From Bradyrhizobium centrolobii (lineage in GTDB: Bacteria > Pseudomonadota > Alphaproteobacteria > Rhizobiales > Xanthobacteraceae), in contig NZ_LUUB01000011.1 of the NCBI RefSeq assembly GCF_001641635.1, positions 1-35,567 on the forward strand: a stretch of DNA of 35,567 nt, written 5' to 3'. How positions within the stretch are numbered: position 1 is the first letter of the stretch; each line of letters opens with the position of its first letter. Shown piece by piece: positions 8,664 through 15,769 of this stretch. A program made the position numbers and the translations under genes. The notes beneath the pieces are model-generated. The model was not told where the DNA came from. It made no database searches and worked only from the letters and a program-made list of their open reading frames with translations.

Positions 8664-9419
8664 ATGAGAAAACGAGCATATGAGGGCGCTGGCCTCGCAG
8701 CGACGCTCGTTATCGCGCTGGGCGCCGCCGTCAGCGCGCACGCCGCCGACATCGGCTATCTGGCTCCGCCGGGAGTCGCCGCAACGGCGTTTCCCGCACC
8801 CCAGCGTCCGGTTGCCAAGATCGTCAGCCCCAGGCGTTCCAATGAGGAGCACCGCGACTCCCTCAATGAGAATGGCGAGATCGTCCGTCTTCTTGAACTG
8901 AAGCCTGGCATGACGGTCGGCGACATCGGTGCGGGCAGTGGCTACCACACCGTTCGCCTCTCGCCGCTCGTCGGCCCCACCGGCTCTGTCATCGCTGAGG
9001 ACGTCACGCGGAAATACCTCGTCGAGCTCGCCAGGCGAACGGAGCAACTGAATCTGGTAAACGTCAAATTCGCGCTCGGCGAACCAGGTGACCCGCGCGT
9101 GCCTGCGTCCTCGCTGGATGCCGCGATCCTCGTGCACATGTATCACGAGATCGCCGAGCCCTATGCCTTCCTCTACAATCTCGTACCCGCGCTAAAGCCC
9201 AGCGCGCGGGTCGGAATTGTCGACCTTGAGCGTCCGACATCGGAGCACGGCACGCCGATTGAGCTCCTGCGTTGCGAACTCTCTGCCGTTGGGTATCGCG
9301 AGATCGCGACATATCAGCTGGCAGGCGATGGCGGATACCTCGCGGTGTTTTCGCCACCGGAAAAACGACAATCTCCCGGGAGCATCGTTGCTTGTGCGGA
9401 TCGTACCGGCACACGCTGA
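8664..9419 (+). CDS. Exported class I SAM-methyltransferase-like protein
   Basis: I chose the ATG at 8664 because MRKRAYEGAGLAATLVIALG followed by AAVSAHA-AD is a classic Sec signal peptide; TTG at 8646 only adds six residues. The 251-residue product then has a Rossmann methyltransferase fold: motif I VGDIGAGSGYHTVRLSPLVG, an acidic post-I strand (VIAEDVT), motif at SLDAAILVHMYHEIAEP, and a late strand RVGIVDLERP. The arrangement resembles PCMT/UbiE-type enzymes. An exported methyltransferase is odd because SAM is cytoplasmic. The helix could instead be an uncleaved anchor. It follows the DoxX-like gene closely and converges on the glycosyltransferase gene at 9420 with no space between. Confidence 0.75.
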   Translation: MRKRAYEGAGLAATLVIALGAAVSAHAADIGYLAPPGVAATAFPAPQRPVAKIVSPRRSNEEHRDSLNENGEIVRLLELKPGMTVGDIGAGSGYHTVRLSPLVGPTGSVIAEDVTRKYLVELARRTEQLNLVNVKFALGEPGDPRVPASSLDAAILVHMYHEIAEPYAFLYNLVPALKPSARVGIVDLERPTSEHGTPIELLRCELSAVGYREIATYQLAGDGGYLAVFSPPEKRQSPGSIVACADRTGTR

Positions 9420-10124
9420 TCACCTTCGCAGCTCGAGCGCGAGGCGAACAAACGTCGCCGAAATGGACCAGCCCGCCTTGACGCCGGCGACGAGATTGCC
9501 GGAAACCTTCGATACCCCGCCAACCCTGCGCCGCTGCCCAACGGCAATTTCCAGTGCCGGCAGTCGCGCCGAGGCGACCCGCATCAGCATTTCCAGGTTC
9601 CAGCCATAGGTCTCCTCTTTCATCCCGAGACCGCTGAGCGCATCCCGCCGGATGGCGCGAAACGGCGACAGATCGGTGAAGCTTGTGCCATAGACCAGAC
9701 GCAACAGCAGCCTGCCGACATGGGCGGCAAGGAGCTGCTGTGGTGCCAGGCTGCCAGGCTCGCGCGAACCGCGTACGCGCGATCCGAGCACGAAGACCGC
9801 CTGGCCTGTAACGATCGGCGACACCAGATCCGAGATGAATTCCGCAGGATCGCCGCCGTCGCCGTCGAGGAAGACGAGAATGTCGGCGTCGGCGCGCACG
9901 GCGGCGATGCCGGCCTGAATGGCACGACCGTAGCCGCGGCGCGGCTCAACAATGACGCGAGCCCCAGCGGCCTTTGCCCGCTCAGCACTACGATCCAGCG
10001 AGCCCCCGTCAACGACGATGACTTCGCTCACATTCTGCGCGAGCACCCCGGTTACGACCTGGCCGATCGCCGTTTCTTCGTCGAGACACGGGATGATCGC
10101 CGAAACGATGGCCACCTCGTTCAC
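9420..10124 (-). CDS. Family 2 glycosyltransferase, dolichyl-phosphate-sugar synthase type
   Basis: The product starts MNEVAIVSAIIPCLDEE from a GTG at 10124 that overlaps the upstream radical SAM stop as GTGA; ATG 10157 would overlap by 37 bp. GT-A motifs are plain: VIVVDGGSLDRS (UDP/GDP-sugar pocket), the GYGRAIQAGIAAV loop, and ILVFLDGDGGDP in place of the usual DxD. Late motifs SPFRAIRRDAL and YGWNLEMLMR with RRVGGVSKVSGN match the DPM/DPG-synthase subgroup, which charges polyprenyl phosphate with a sugar. There is no C-terminal membrane domain. As last gene of the operon it could supply the lipid-linked sugar used by the GT-C protein encoded two genes upstream. Confidence 0.88.
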   Translation of the reverse strand: MNEVAIVSAIIPCLDEETAIGQVVTGVLAQNVSEVIVVDGGSLDRSAERAKAAGARVIVEPRRGYGRAIQAGIAAVRADADILVFLDGDGGDPAEFISDLVSPIVTGQAVFVLGSRVRGSREPGSLAPQQLLAAHVGRLLLRLVYGTSFTDLSPFRAIRRDALSGLGMKEETYGWNLEMLMRVASARLPALEIAVGQRRRVGGVSKVSGNLVAGVKAGWSISATFVRLALELRR

Positions 10125-11200
10125 AGGCTCCAGCGCAGGCCGCAATTGGCGCAGCATTTGGGCGGCTTGTCCGAGAGCAGCGCCGCACGAAAATCCCGAT
10201 ACGCGGGCCCGTTCCAGATGTCCTGCAAGGACTGCTGCGCCGCATGGCCAAGCGTATAATTGTCATAGCCATGCTGCGAAAACGGCGCGATACAGCACGG
10301 CAGTGCGCGACCATTGGCCGTGAAATACATCAGTGACCACGGCCGCCGGCAGAGCGACCACGGCGAACCACAGCCGCTGCCCTTCAGACTTAGGCCCGGC
10401 TCGCTTGCCGCGCCCGACGCACTGAAGGTGATGCCAAGGGAACGCGCCAGCTCCTCGGCCTGCTTCAGATAGGCGGCTTCGCCCGCGGTCAACCCTTCGA
10501 ACAGGGCCTGTTCCGGACGCGCCTTGCCGATGGTCTGTTCATCGAAGAACACAAGGCGTTGCAGGTAGACCTCCTTGACACCGATCTCGGCTGCCACTTT
10601 CACGAACGCCGGGAGTTCCTCGACAGTCTCCTTCAGGCCTGTAAGCCAAACGGAAACCTGCGGCTTCGTATATCCCTCCCGCTCCTGCAGCTCGCGAAAC
10701 GCGCGCACGTTGCGGAGGATGCGGCCGAAATAATCCCGGCCACGGATCGCCTTGAAACTTTCGCGGTTTGACGCATCGAGCGACACACGCAGCTCATCGA
10801 GCCCGGCCTCGATCAGCGCACGGCCGTTGCGCTCACTGAGAACCGTTCCATTGGTGTTGAACAGGACGTAAACGAGGCGATCCTTAAGGCATTTGACCAT
10901 CCGCGGCAGATTCGCGACCAGCATCGGTTCGCCGACACCGTGCAGGACGGCGCGCGCGAGATCGGGAACCTGGTCGACGATCGATGTGAACAGGTCCCAG
11001 TCCATGTCTGCGGGCGGCTCCAGCTCCTCGTAGGTGCGAGGACAGGTGGTACACAACAGATTGCATCGGTTGGTCACTTCCAGATAGAGGCAAACCGGCG
11101 CACGCTGCGCGACCTCGGTGCGCTCGCCCGTAACCTGCTCGTGATAACGGCGTGGATCGAAGGGCGCGCGAATGCCCCGCGCTTCGCCGGAAAGGCTCAT
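10121..11200 (-). CDS. Radical SAM protein with SPASM-like C-terminal Cys domain
   Basis: The ATG at 11200 overlaps the upstream gene's stop as ATGA, so I prefer it over the much longer upstream frame. The 359-residue protein has the cluster-binding motif CNLLCTTC (Cys46, Cys50, Cys53), the GEPMLVANLPRMV segment after it, and FNTNGTVLSE/ELRVSLDASN barrel strands. The C-terminal region carries GCGSPWSLCRRPW, then LPCCIAP and KCCANCG, which is the Cys-rich pattern of SPASM or twitch domains holding auxiliary 4Fe-4S clusters. Such enzymes modify peptides or other anchored substrates by radical chemistry. Its place between two glycosyltransferases suggests a lipid- or glycan-linked substrate. The substrate is unknown. 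Confidence 0.88.
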   Translation of the reverse strand: MSLSGEARGIRAPFDPRRYHEQVTGERTEVAQRAPVCLYLEVTNRCNLLCTTCPRTYEELEPPADMDWDLFTSIVDQVPDLARAVLHGVGEPMLVANLPRMVKCLKDRLVYVLFNTNGTVLSERNGRALIEAGLDELRVSLDASNRESFKAIRGRDYFGRILRNVRAFRELQEREGYTKPQVSVWLTGLKETVEELPAFVKVAAEIGVKEVYLQRLVFFDEQTIGKARPEQALFEGLTAGEAAYLKQAEELARSLGITFSASGAASEPGLSLKGSGCGSPWSLCRRPWSLMYFTANGRALPCCIAPFSQHGYDNYTLGHAAQQSLQDIWNGPAYRDFRAALLSDKPPKCCANCGLRWSL

Positions 11201-12561
11201 GGTGACAACCCCGTTTCTGCGGTTCGCTGCATGCGGGTCCTCCAGGTCGTCAGGGCCCAAGCCAGTAAGAGACCTCCGAACAGAATTGATTTTGTCACCA
11301 TTCTTGGAATGTAGAAGTCCCAATCGAGTTGTTCGGACAGTAACAGTGCACCAATTGAAACAACCCACGTCGGCAGGGAGCCACACAGGGCGACAAACGG
11401 CGTGATGACGAGAAAGTACCAAGGATAGTTTGGCGACAACAGCAACAGAGTCAGGAGTAGCAGCATGTTGATGTCGGCAAGCCTGGACGTGATGCTATGA
11501 TCAGAGCTGCGCGCCACGGAAAGCCCTTTGAACACGAGGATCAGCGCGGCCAGCACCGCGTAAGCTACCACGTCACCTTGGTGCTCGCCAAACACAAGCC
11601 GCCAGACCGACAACGGCCAGATCTCGTAGCCGGCACTGATGCCTTCTTCGCTCAGATAGCCTTGGGTCAGGAATCCGAAAGCGCCCCAACCGACGGATGA
11701 ATAGGGAAGATAGCAGAGCACGACTGCTGCGATCACGACCAGCGGCATCTTGAGGTCCCACGGGCGCCAGATCCCGGCGAATACCGGTGCCGCAAACGGC
11801 TTGACCAGCATCGAAAGCGCGATCACGACGGCCCCGCGCAACGCATGGCCGGTCAGGGCAACGAACAGGCCCAGCAGCATCAGGGCAACCATCAGCGCGT
11901 CGACATGGCCGCTGTTGGCAATCTCCCACAAGGGCAGCGGATGCCAGAAATAGGCAACCACGCGCGTCACCGGGCGCTTCATATGCTGCAACAGCAGCAT
12001 GATCAAAGACACGGTGACGGCCTCGCACCCCAAGAGCGCGAGACGCATCACAGTCACGCTTTCGCCGATCCGCGTGACGGTGAGAAAGAAAAATTGCGCG
12101 ACCGGCGGATAGATCGTGACAGCCGTATCGACGCGGTTGATACGGGGAAAGATCGCGCCATCGCGGAGAAATACCAGCGCCTCATCCGCCGGAACATAAC
12201 GGTAGGGATTGATGTCGGCGCCCTGAACCCTGCCATCCCAGACATAGCGATAGATATCGCTGGACAGGAGCGGATCGAACAACAGTGCATAGATCCTGAG
12301 CGCAATCCCGAATCCAAAGATGAGCCACAGCGCGTGATCGATTGGCACGCGCTCGGCGAGGCGCGTCGCCACGATCGTCAGGAGCCCCGCGGCGATGGTC
12401 AGAGCAATGAAGGCGTTGTCACCATAAGCCTCGAAGGCAAAGGGAGTGACCAGCGTCATGCCGGCGATAACAACACCGATGCCGGCCGACAGATGAAGCG
12501 GAGCAGCATTGTTGGCGGCGCGTGCCAGTCGACCGAATTGCCTTCGAGCAGCCCCGGCCAT
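11197..12561 (-). CDS. GT-C membrane glycosyltransferase (GT87/MptA-like)
   Basis: The 454-residue product is mostly hydrophobic, with about eleven to thirteen transmembrane helices (for example GIGVVIAGMTLVTPFAF, MLLLLTLLLLSPNYPWYFLV). Between early helices is the loop LSSDIYRYVWDGRVQG followed by INPYRYVPADEAL, the hallmark of polyprenyl-phosphate-sugar-dependent GT-C transferases related to actinobacterial MptA/MptB and GT87. The second marker, a loop with INRVDTAVTIYPPVAQ, is also present. These proteins move a sugar from a lipid phosphate donor on the outer face of the inner membrane. The gene begins 4 bp after the TIGR04282-type gene ends and overlaps the radical SAM gene by ATGA, so all are co-translated. 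Confidence 0.85.
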   Translation of the reverse strand: MAGAARRQFGRLARAANNAAPLHLSAGIGVVIAGMTLVTPFAFEAYGDNAFIALTIAAGLLTIVATRLAERVPIDHALWLIFGFGIALRIYALLFDPLLSSDIYRYVWDGRVQGADINPYRYVPADEALVFLRDGAIFPRINRVDTAVTIYPPVAQFFFLTVTRIGESVTVMRLALLGCEAVTVSLIMLLLQHMKRPVTRVVAYFWHPLPLWEIANSGHVDALMVALMLLGLFVALTGHALRGAVVIALSMLVKPFAAPVFAGIWRPWDLKMPLVVIAAVVLCYLPYSSVGWGAFGFLTQGYLSEEGISAGYEIWPLSVWRLVFGEHQGDVVAYAVLAALILVFKGLSVARSSDHSITSRLADINMLLLLTLLLLSPNYPWYFLVITPFVALCGSLPTWVVSIGALLLSEQLDWDFYIPRMVTKSILFGGLLLAWALTTWRTRMQRTAETGLSP

Positions 12562-12565
12562 CAGT

Positions 12566-13270
12566 TTACGGGCTTATCATGGGCCCGGCCTCGAGAAAGG
12601 CCCGGGTCGCCGCGGCAAACCCGCCCTCGCGAAAGCGGTTCGAACGGCCAACCAGCTCCTCCTGTAGCCAACGCAACGTCTCGACATCGTCGACGTCGTA
12701 CCATTCCGGAAGCACCGTTGTGGCAAGACCGATTTCGGCGGCGCGCTCGCGTGTGCTGCGGGCAACCGTTTCCGTTCCCCATGCGATACGGGTGAACAGC
12801 TGCTCATGCGGGTGCTTCAGCCCAATGAGGTAATAGCCACCGTCGCTCGCCGGCCCAAGCACCATCCGATCACCGGATTCGCGCAGCGCAGTGATCGCCT
12901 GCGCAAGGAAGCGAGGGGGCAAGGTCGGACTGTCGCCATTGACGAGCAGGACGCAGTCATGTCCGACATCGAGCAGCGCACGCGTCGCGCCGATCAGCAC
13001 GTGGCCGAGATCATCGCCAGCCTGCAATAACAATCCGAACCCCGCAGGAAGCAGCTGTCGCATGATATCTTCGGCTCCCGCCGGCGCATAGACGCCATAG
13101 CCGCGCCTGCCGAGCGCTTCCGGTACCGCCTCGATCGCCGCGCCGACGTCTTGCAGAAAGCAGGCAGACAGCTGGGAAGCGGCCGCAGCGCCAATAGCGC
13201 TCGCAAGCCGCGTCTTTGAGCGGCCGGGTTGCGGCGCCTTGCCAATGATCCCGATCGCCGCGCCGCTCAC
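12566..13270 (-). CDS. TIGR04282/DUF2064 family transferase
   Basis: The 234-residue product has a GT-A-like nucleotidyl/glycosyl transferase fold: IGIIGKAPQPGRSKTRLA at the nucleotide pocket, VLLVNGDSPTLPPRFL, and MVLGPASDGGYYLIGLK, which are signature blocks of DUF2064. TIGR04282 is named rSAM/selenodomain-associated transferase 1 for its repeated neighbourhood with radical SAM proteins and GT2 enzymes. Finding it here with a radical SAM protein, a GT-C and a GT2 matches that theme. The start is a GTG at 13270 that overlaps the stop of a short upstream frame as GTGA. It heads the recognisable part of the operon running to 9420. Confidence 0.85.
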   Translation of the reverse strand: MSGAAIGIIGKAPQPGRSKTRLASAIGAAAASQLSACFLQDVGAAIEAVPEALGRRGYGVYAPAGAEDIMRQLLPAGFGLLLQAGDDLGHVLIGATRALLDVGHDCVLLVNGDSPTLPPRFLAQAITALRESGDRMVLGPASDGGYYLIGLKHPHEQLFTRIAWGTETVARSTRERAAEIGLATTVLPEWYDVDDVETLRWLQEELVGRSNRFREGGFAAATRAFLEAGPMISP

Positions 13271-13410
13271 CGAACAAGCCCGGATCGCACGCGATCAGCG
13301 GCGATCGCGACCAAGTGCAGCGTGTCATGTCCCTGCACGGGGATGGGCGAAACCCCGCCATCGTTGACCGGCATTACCAGACGAACCTCGTCACACCGTT
13401 GCCCGGTCAT
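13267..13410 (-). CDS. Short coupled ORF (47 aa) upstream of the TIGR04282-type gene, perhaps a gene remnant
   Basis: The ATG at 13410 overlaps the end of another frame (stop at 13407) as ATGA, and its own stop overlaps the next gene's GTG as GTGA. The peptide reads sensibly (RLVMPVNDGGVSPIPVQGHDTLHLVAIAADRVRSGLVR). Both features suggest real translation. It is too short for a known family, so it could be the tail of a truncated upstream gene whose other part lies in the frame 13407-13622 (ending GGRWTALARRRLERYQ), or a true small coupled peptide. A single frameshift would merge the two. Confidence 0.3.
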   Translation of the reverse strand: MTGQRCDEVRLVMPVNDGGVSPIPVQGHDTLHLVAIAADRVRSGLVR

Positions 13411-13691
13411 TGGTAGCGTTCCAGTCGACGGCGGGCAAGCGCTGTCCACCGGCCGCCGCTGGAAAGAAAGGCGTCGTCGACGCCAAAAAAAGATTTCAGG
13501 GGGAGTAACGAAATAGCTTTGAGCACGTAACTACCGTGGCCTGTACCCTGCCGCTGGCAAGGCAAGAGCTTGCCATGCTTGAGGCTGGTCGTGTTGATCC
13601 GATGGTGCGGGTCGCGTAGCATCGTTCGCGCAGAGAGCAGGTTCCATATTCTTCGAACTTGGTTGGCAGCACCTAGGTATCGAGGGTCGTT

Positions 13692-14837
13692 ATGAATCAC
13701 GAGACCGCAGTTTCGAATGCCAAAGACATCGCTGACCGCATTCTCGCACCGGCGGCCAGACAAAGCGACAAGGAAGCCCGATTTTCATCCGAGGCAATCG
13801 CGGCGCTCGGTCCGGCCGGATTGCTGGGGATCACGCTGCCCACCGAGGTAGGCGGCTCGGCGCTCGGACCACGGACCCTCGCCGCGGTCGTCGCGACGTT
13901 CGCAGAAGCGGATGCATCGGCCGCGATGGTTTATTTGATGCACATATGCGGCACCGCAACCATCGCGGCGGCCCGTCCGGGAGCCGCCGTCGCGCAGACG
14001 CTTAAGGACATTTCGGCCGGCAAACACCTGACTACTTTGGCGTTCAGCGAGGCCGGATCTCGTAGCCACTTCTGGGCGCCTGTCTCGCGAGCGAAGCGCA
14101 GCGGCGCCGGCGTGCACCTCAGCGCCAAGAAATCGTGGGTGACGAGCGCCGGTCACGCGCAAAGTTATGTTGTCTCGGCGCTGTCTCCTGAAGGCAAAGG
14201 TCCAACGGAGTCGACCCTTTACCTTTGCACCAGCGGTACGCCCGGACTGTCGGTCGCCGGCCCGTGGGATGGTCTCGGGATGCGCGCCAACGCATCCGCG
14301 CCGATGATCCTCGACGATTGCGAGGTCGCGCCCGGTTTCCAGCTGACCGATGACGGTGCCGGGTTCAAGGCGATGCTGGAGGTCGTGCTTCCGCTGTTCA
14401 ACCTTGGCACATCGGCGGTCGCACTTGGTCTTTGCCGGGCCGCAGTGGCAGGAACCGCGGCACATCTCAATGCCGCTCGCTTCGAGCATCTGGGCCAGAC
14501 CCTCGGCGAGAGTCTGCCGACGATTCGCGCGCAGCTTGCGACGATGCAGATCGACACGGATGGACTTGCCGCACGTGTCGACGATCTCGTCGATCACCTC
14601 GAGCGGCCCCGGGATACGACGTTGCTGCGCGTACTCGAGAGCAAGGCAGCGGCAGGCGATGTCGCCATCGCCGTCACCTCGGCCGCGATGCGGGTGTGCG
14701 GAGGCGCAGCATTTTCCAGGCATTTGGCTATCGAGCGATTGTTCCGCGATGCCCATGCGGGCGCTGTGATGGCGCCAACGGGCGATGTTTTGCGCGACTT
14801 CATCGGCAAAGCCATTTTGGGAATACCGCTGTTTTGA
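13692..14837 (+). CDS. Acyl-CoA-dehydrogenase-like flavoprotein
   Basis: The 381-residue product has the three-part acyl-CoA dehydrogenase layout. An N-terminal helical part has LLGITLPTEVGGSALGP and AAMVYLMHICGTATIAA. A beta domain includes TTLAFSEAGSRSHFWAPV, LSAKKSWVTSAGHAQSYVV and WDGLGMRANASAPMILDDCEV, which form the FAD pocket. A C-terminal helical part ends RVCGGAAFSRHLAIERLFRDAHAG. The usual catalytic Glu region is replaced by DAHAGAVMAPTGDVL, so dehydrogenation of CoA thioesters is not certain. Members of this fold also act as flavin monooxygenases in organosulfur use (SfnB, DszC). It is divergent from the TIGR04282 operon and is followed 86 bp later by the PhnD-like gene, which suggests co-transcription. 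Confidence 0.85.
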   Translation: MNHETAVSNAKDIADRILAPAARQSDKEARFSSEAIAALGPAGLLGITLPTEVGGSALGPRTLAAVVATFAEADASAAMVYLMHICGTATIAAARPGAAVAQTLKDISAGKHLTTLAFSEAGSRSHFWAPVSRAKRSGAGVHLSAKKSWVTSAGHAQSYVVSALSPEGKGPTESTLYLCTSGTPGLSVAGPWDGLGMRANASAPMILDDCEVAPGFQLTDDGAGFKAMLEVVLPLFNLGTSAVALGLCRAAVAGTAAHLNAARFEHLGQTLGESLPTIRAQLATMQIDTDGLAARVDDLVDHLERPRDTTLLRVLESKAAAGDVAIAVTSAAMRVCGGAAFSRHLAIERLFRDAHAGAVMAPTGDVLRDFIGKAILGIPLF

Positions 14838-14923
14838 GCGCGAGAGCGCGGCGCCGCCTGGCAGCGCTTCGGGAGCGCGATTGATCGCATTTGAACATCG
14901 AGCCTGCGAAGGAAGACGCTGTC

Positions 14924-15763
14924 ATGAGCCGGACGATCTGGGTAGGTGCCGTCGCATACGATCCAAAGGTGGTTGGTATCTGGGAGGGCATGCGACGGTA
15001 TTTTCACGAGGAAGCGAGCATCCCTGTTGAGGTGGTGCTGTTCCAGAGCTACGAGGCACAGGTCGAAGCGCTACTGGCCCCGCCCGGCGCGCCGCTGCCG
15101 CGCATCGACATTGGATGGAATACGAACCTCGCTTTTGTCCAGGCCGATGCATGGAGCGACCATCGGTGCCGACCGATTGCGATGCGCGATACCGATGTCG
15201 GCTGGATGACCAAGCTCGTCGCAGTCACCGGTGGGCCTGTGGCGAAGCTTGCCGATCTCAGGAACCGCACGCTGGCTCTCGGCAGCCGCGATAGCGGCCA
15301 TGCGGCAATCCTCCCGGTCTACTTTCTGCAGCGCGAGGGGTTCGTTGAGGGGAAGGACTACCAAACGCTGCGCTTCAACACCGACCTCGGCAAACACGGC
15401 GACACCGGTACAAGCGAGGTTGACGTCGTTCGCGCGGTCCTCGACGGCCGCGCCGATGCGGGAGCAATCGGCAGCCCATTCTGGAATACCGTGCATAGCG
15501 AGCGCCTGGTGCCGGAAGGCGCGCTGACGGAGATCTGGACCTCGCAGCCCTATAATCATTGCATGTTTACTGCTCGGGCCGATCTCGACCCTGCATTGGA
15601 GCAGGCGTTTGCCAACGCATTGTTTAGAATGAGCTACGACAACCCCAAGCATCGTCCTGTGCTTGAAGCGGAGGGGTTGCGCCAATGGATACCACCGCAG
15701 CTCGAAGCTTATGCCGAGTTGCGCGACGCCTCGACGCAACAGGGGTTCTTGAAGCGGCCCTGA
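14924..15763 (+). CDS. PhnD-like substrate-binding-fold protein without a signal peptide
   Basis: GAAGGAAG precedes the ATG at 14924, giving 279 residues. The sequence follows the type II periplasmic binding fold of PhnD/SsuA-type proteins: IWVGAVAYDPKVVGIWEGM, IDIGWNTNLAFVQAD, MTKLVAVTGGPVAKLADLRN, TLALGSRDSGHAAILPVYFL and VDVVRAVLDGRADAGAIGSPFW. Those proteins deliver phosphonates, sulfonates or similar anions to ABC transporters. Here no signal peptide or lipobox is visible and no permease or ATPase gene is near, so it may be cytoplasmic and bind a ligand or intermediate for its neighbours. It ends 6 bp from the convergent radical SAM gene. Confidence 0.8.
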   Translation: MSRTIWVGAVAYDPKVVGIWEGMRRYFHEEASIPVEVVLFQSYEAQVEALLAPPGAPLPRIDIGWNTNLAFVQADAWSDHRCRPIAMRDTDVGWMTKLVAVTGGPVAKLADLRNRTLALGSRDSGHAAILPVYFLQREGFVEGKDYQTLRFNTDLGKHGDTGTSEVDVVRAVLDGRADAGAIGSPFWNTVHSERLVPEGALTEIWTSQPYNHCMFTARADLDPALEQAFANALFRMSYDNPKHRPVLEAEGLRQWIPPQLEAYAELRDASTQQGFLKRP

Positions 15764-15769
15764 ACGCTG

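Noticed and set aside
8373..9146. Minus-strand frame (257 codons) across the DoxX and methyltransferase genes
   Set aside because: Overlaps two convincing genes and has no recognisable features.
11845..12795. Long plus-strand frame (316 codons) over the GT-C and TIGR04282-type genes
   Set aside because: It crosses two real genes on the other strand and is rich in His, Gln and Arg with no domain.
13785..14756. Minus-strand frame (323 codons) over the acyl-CoA-dehydrogenase-like gene
   Set aside because: Shadow of a well-supported flavoprotein gene; no motif and poor composition.
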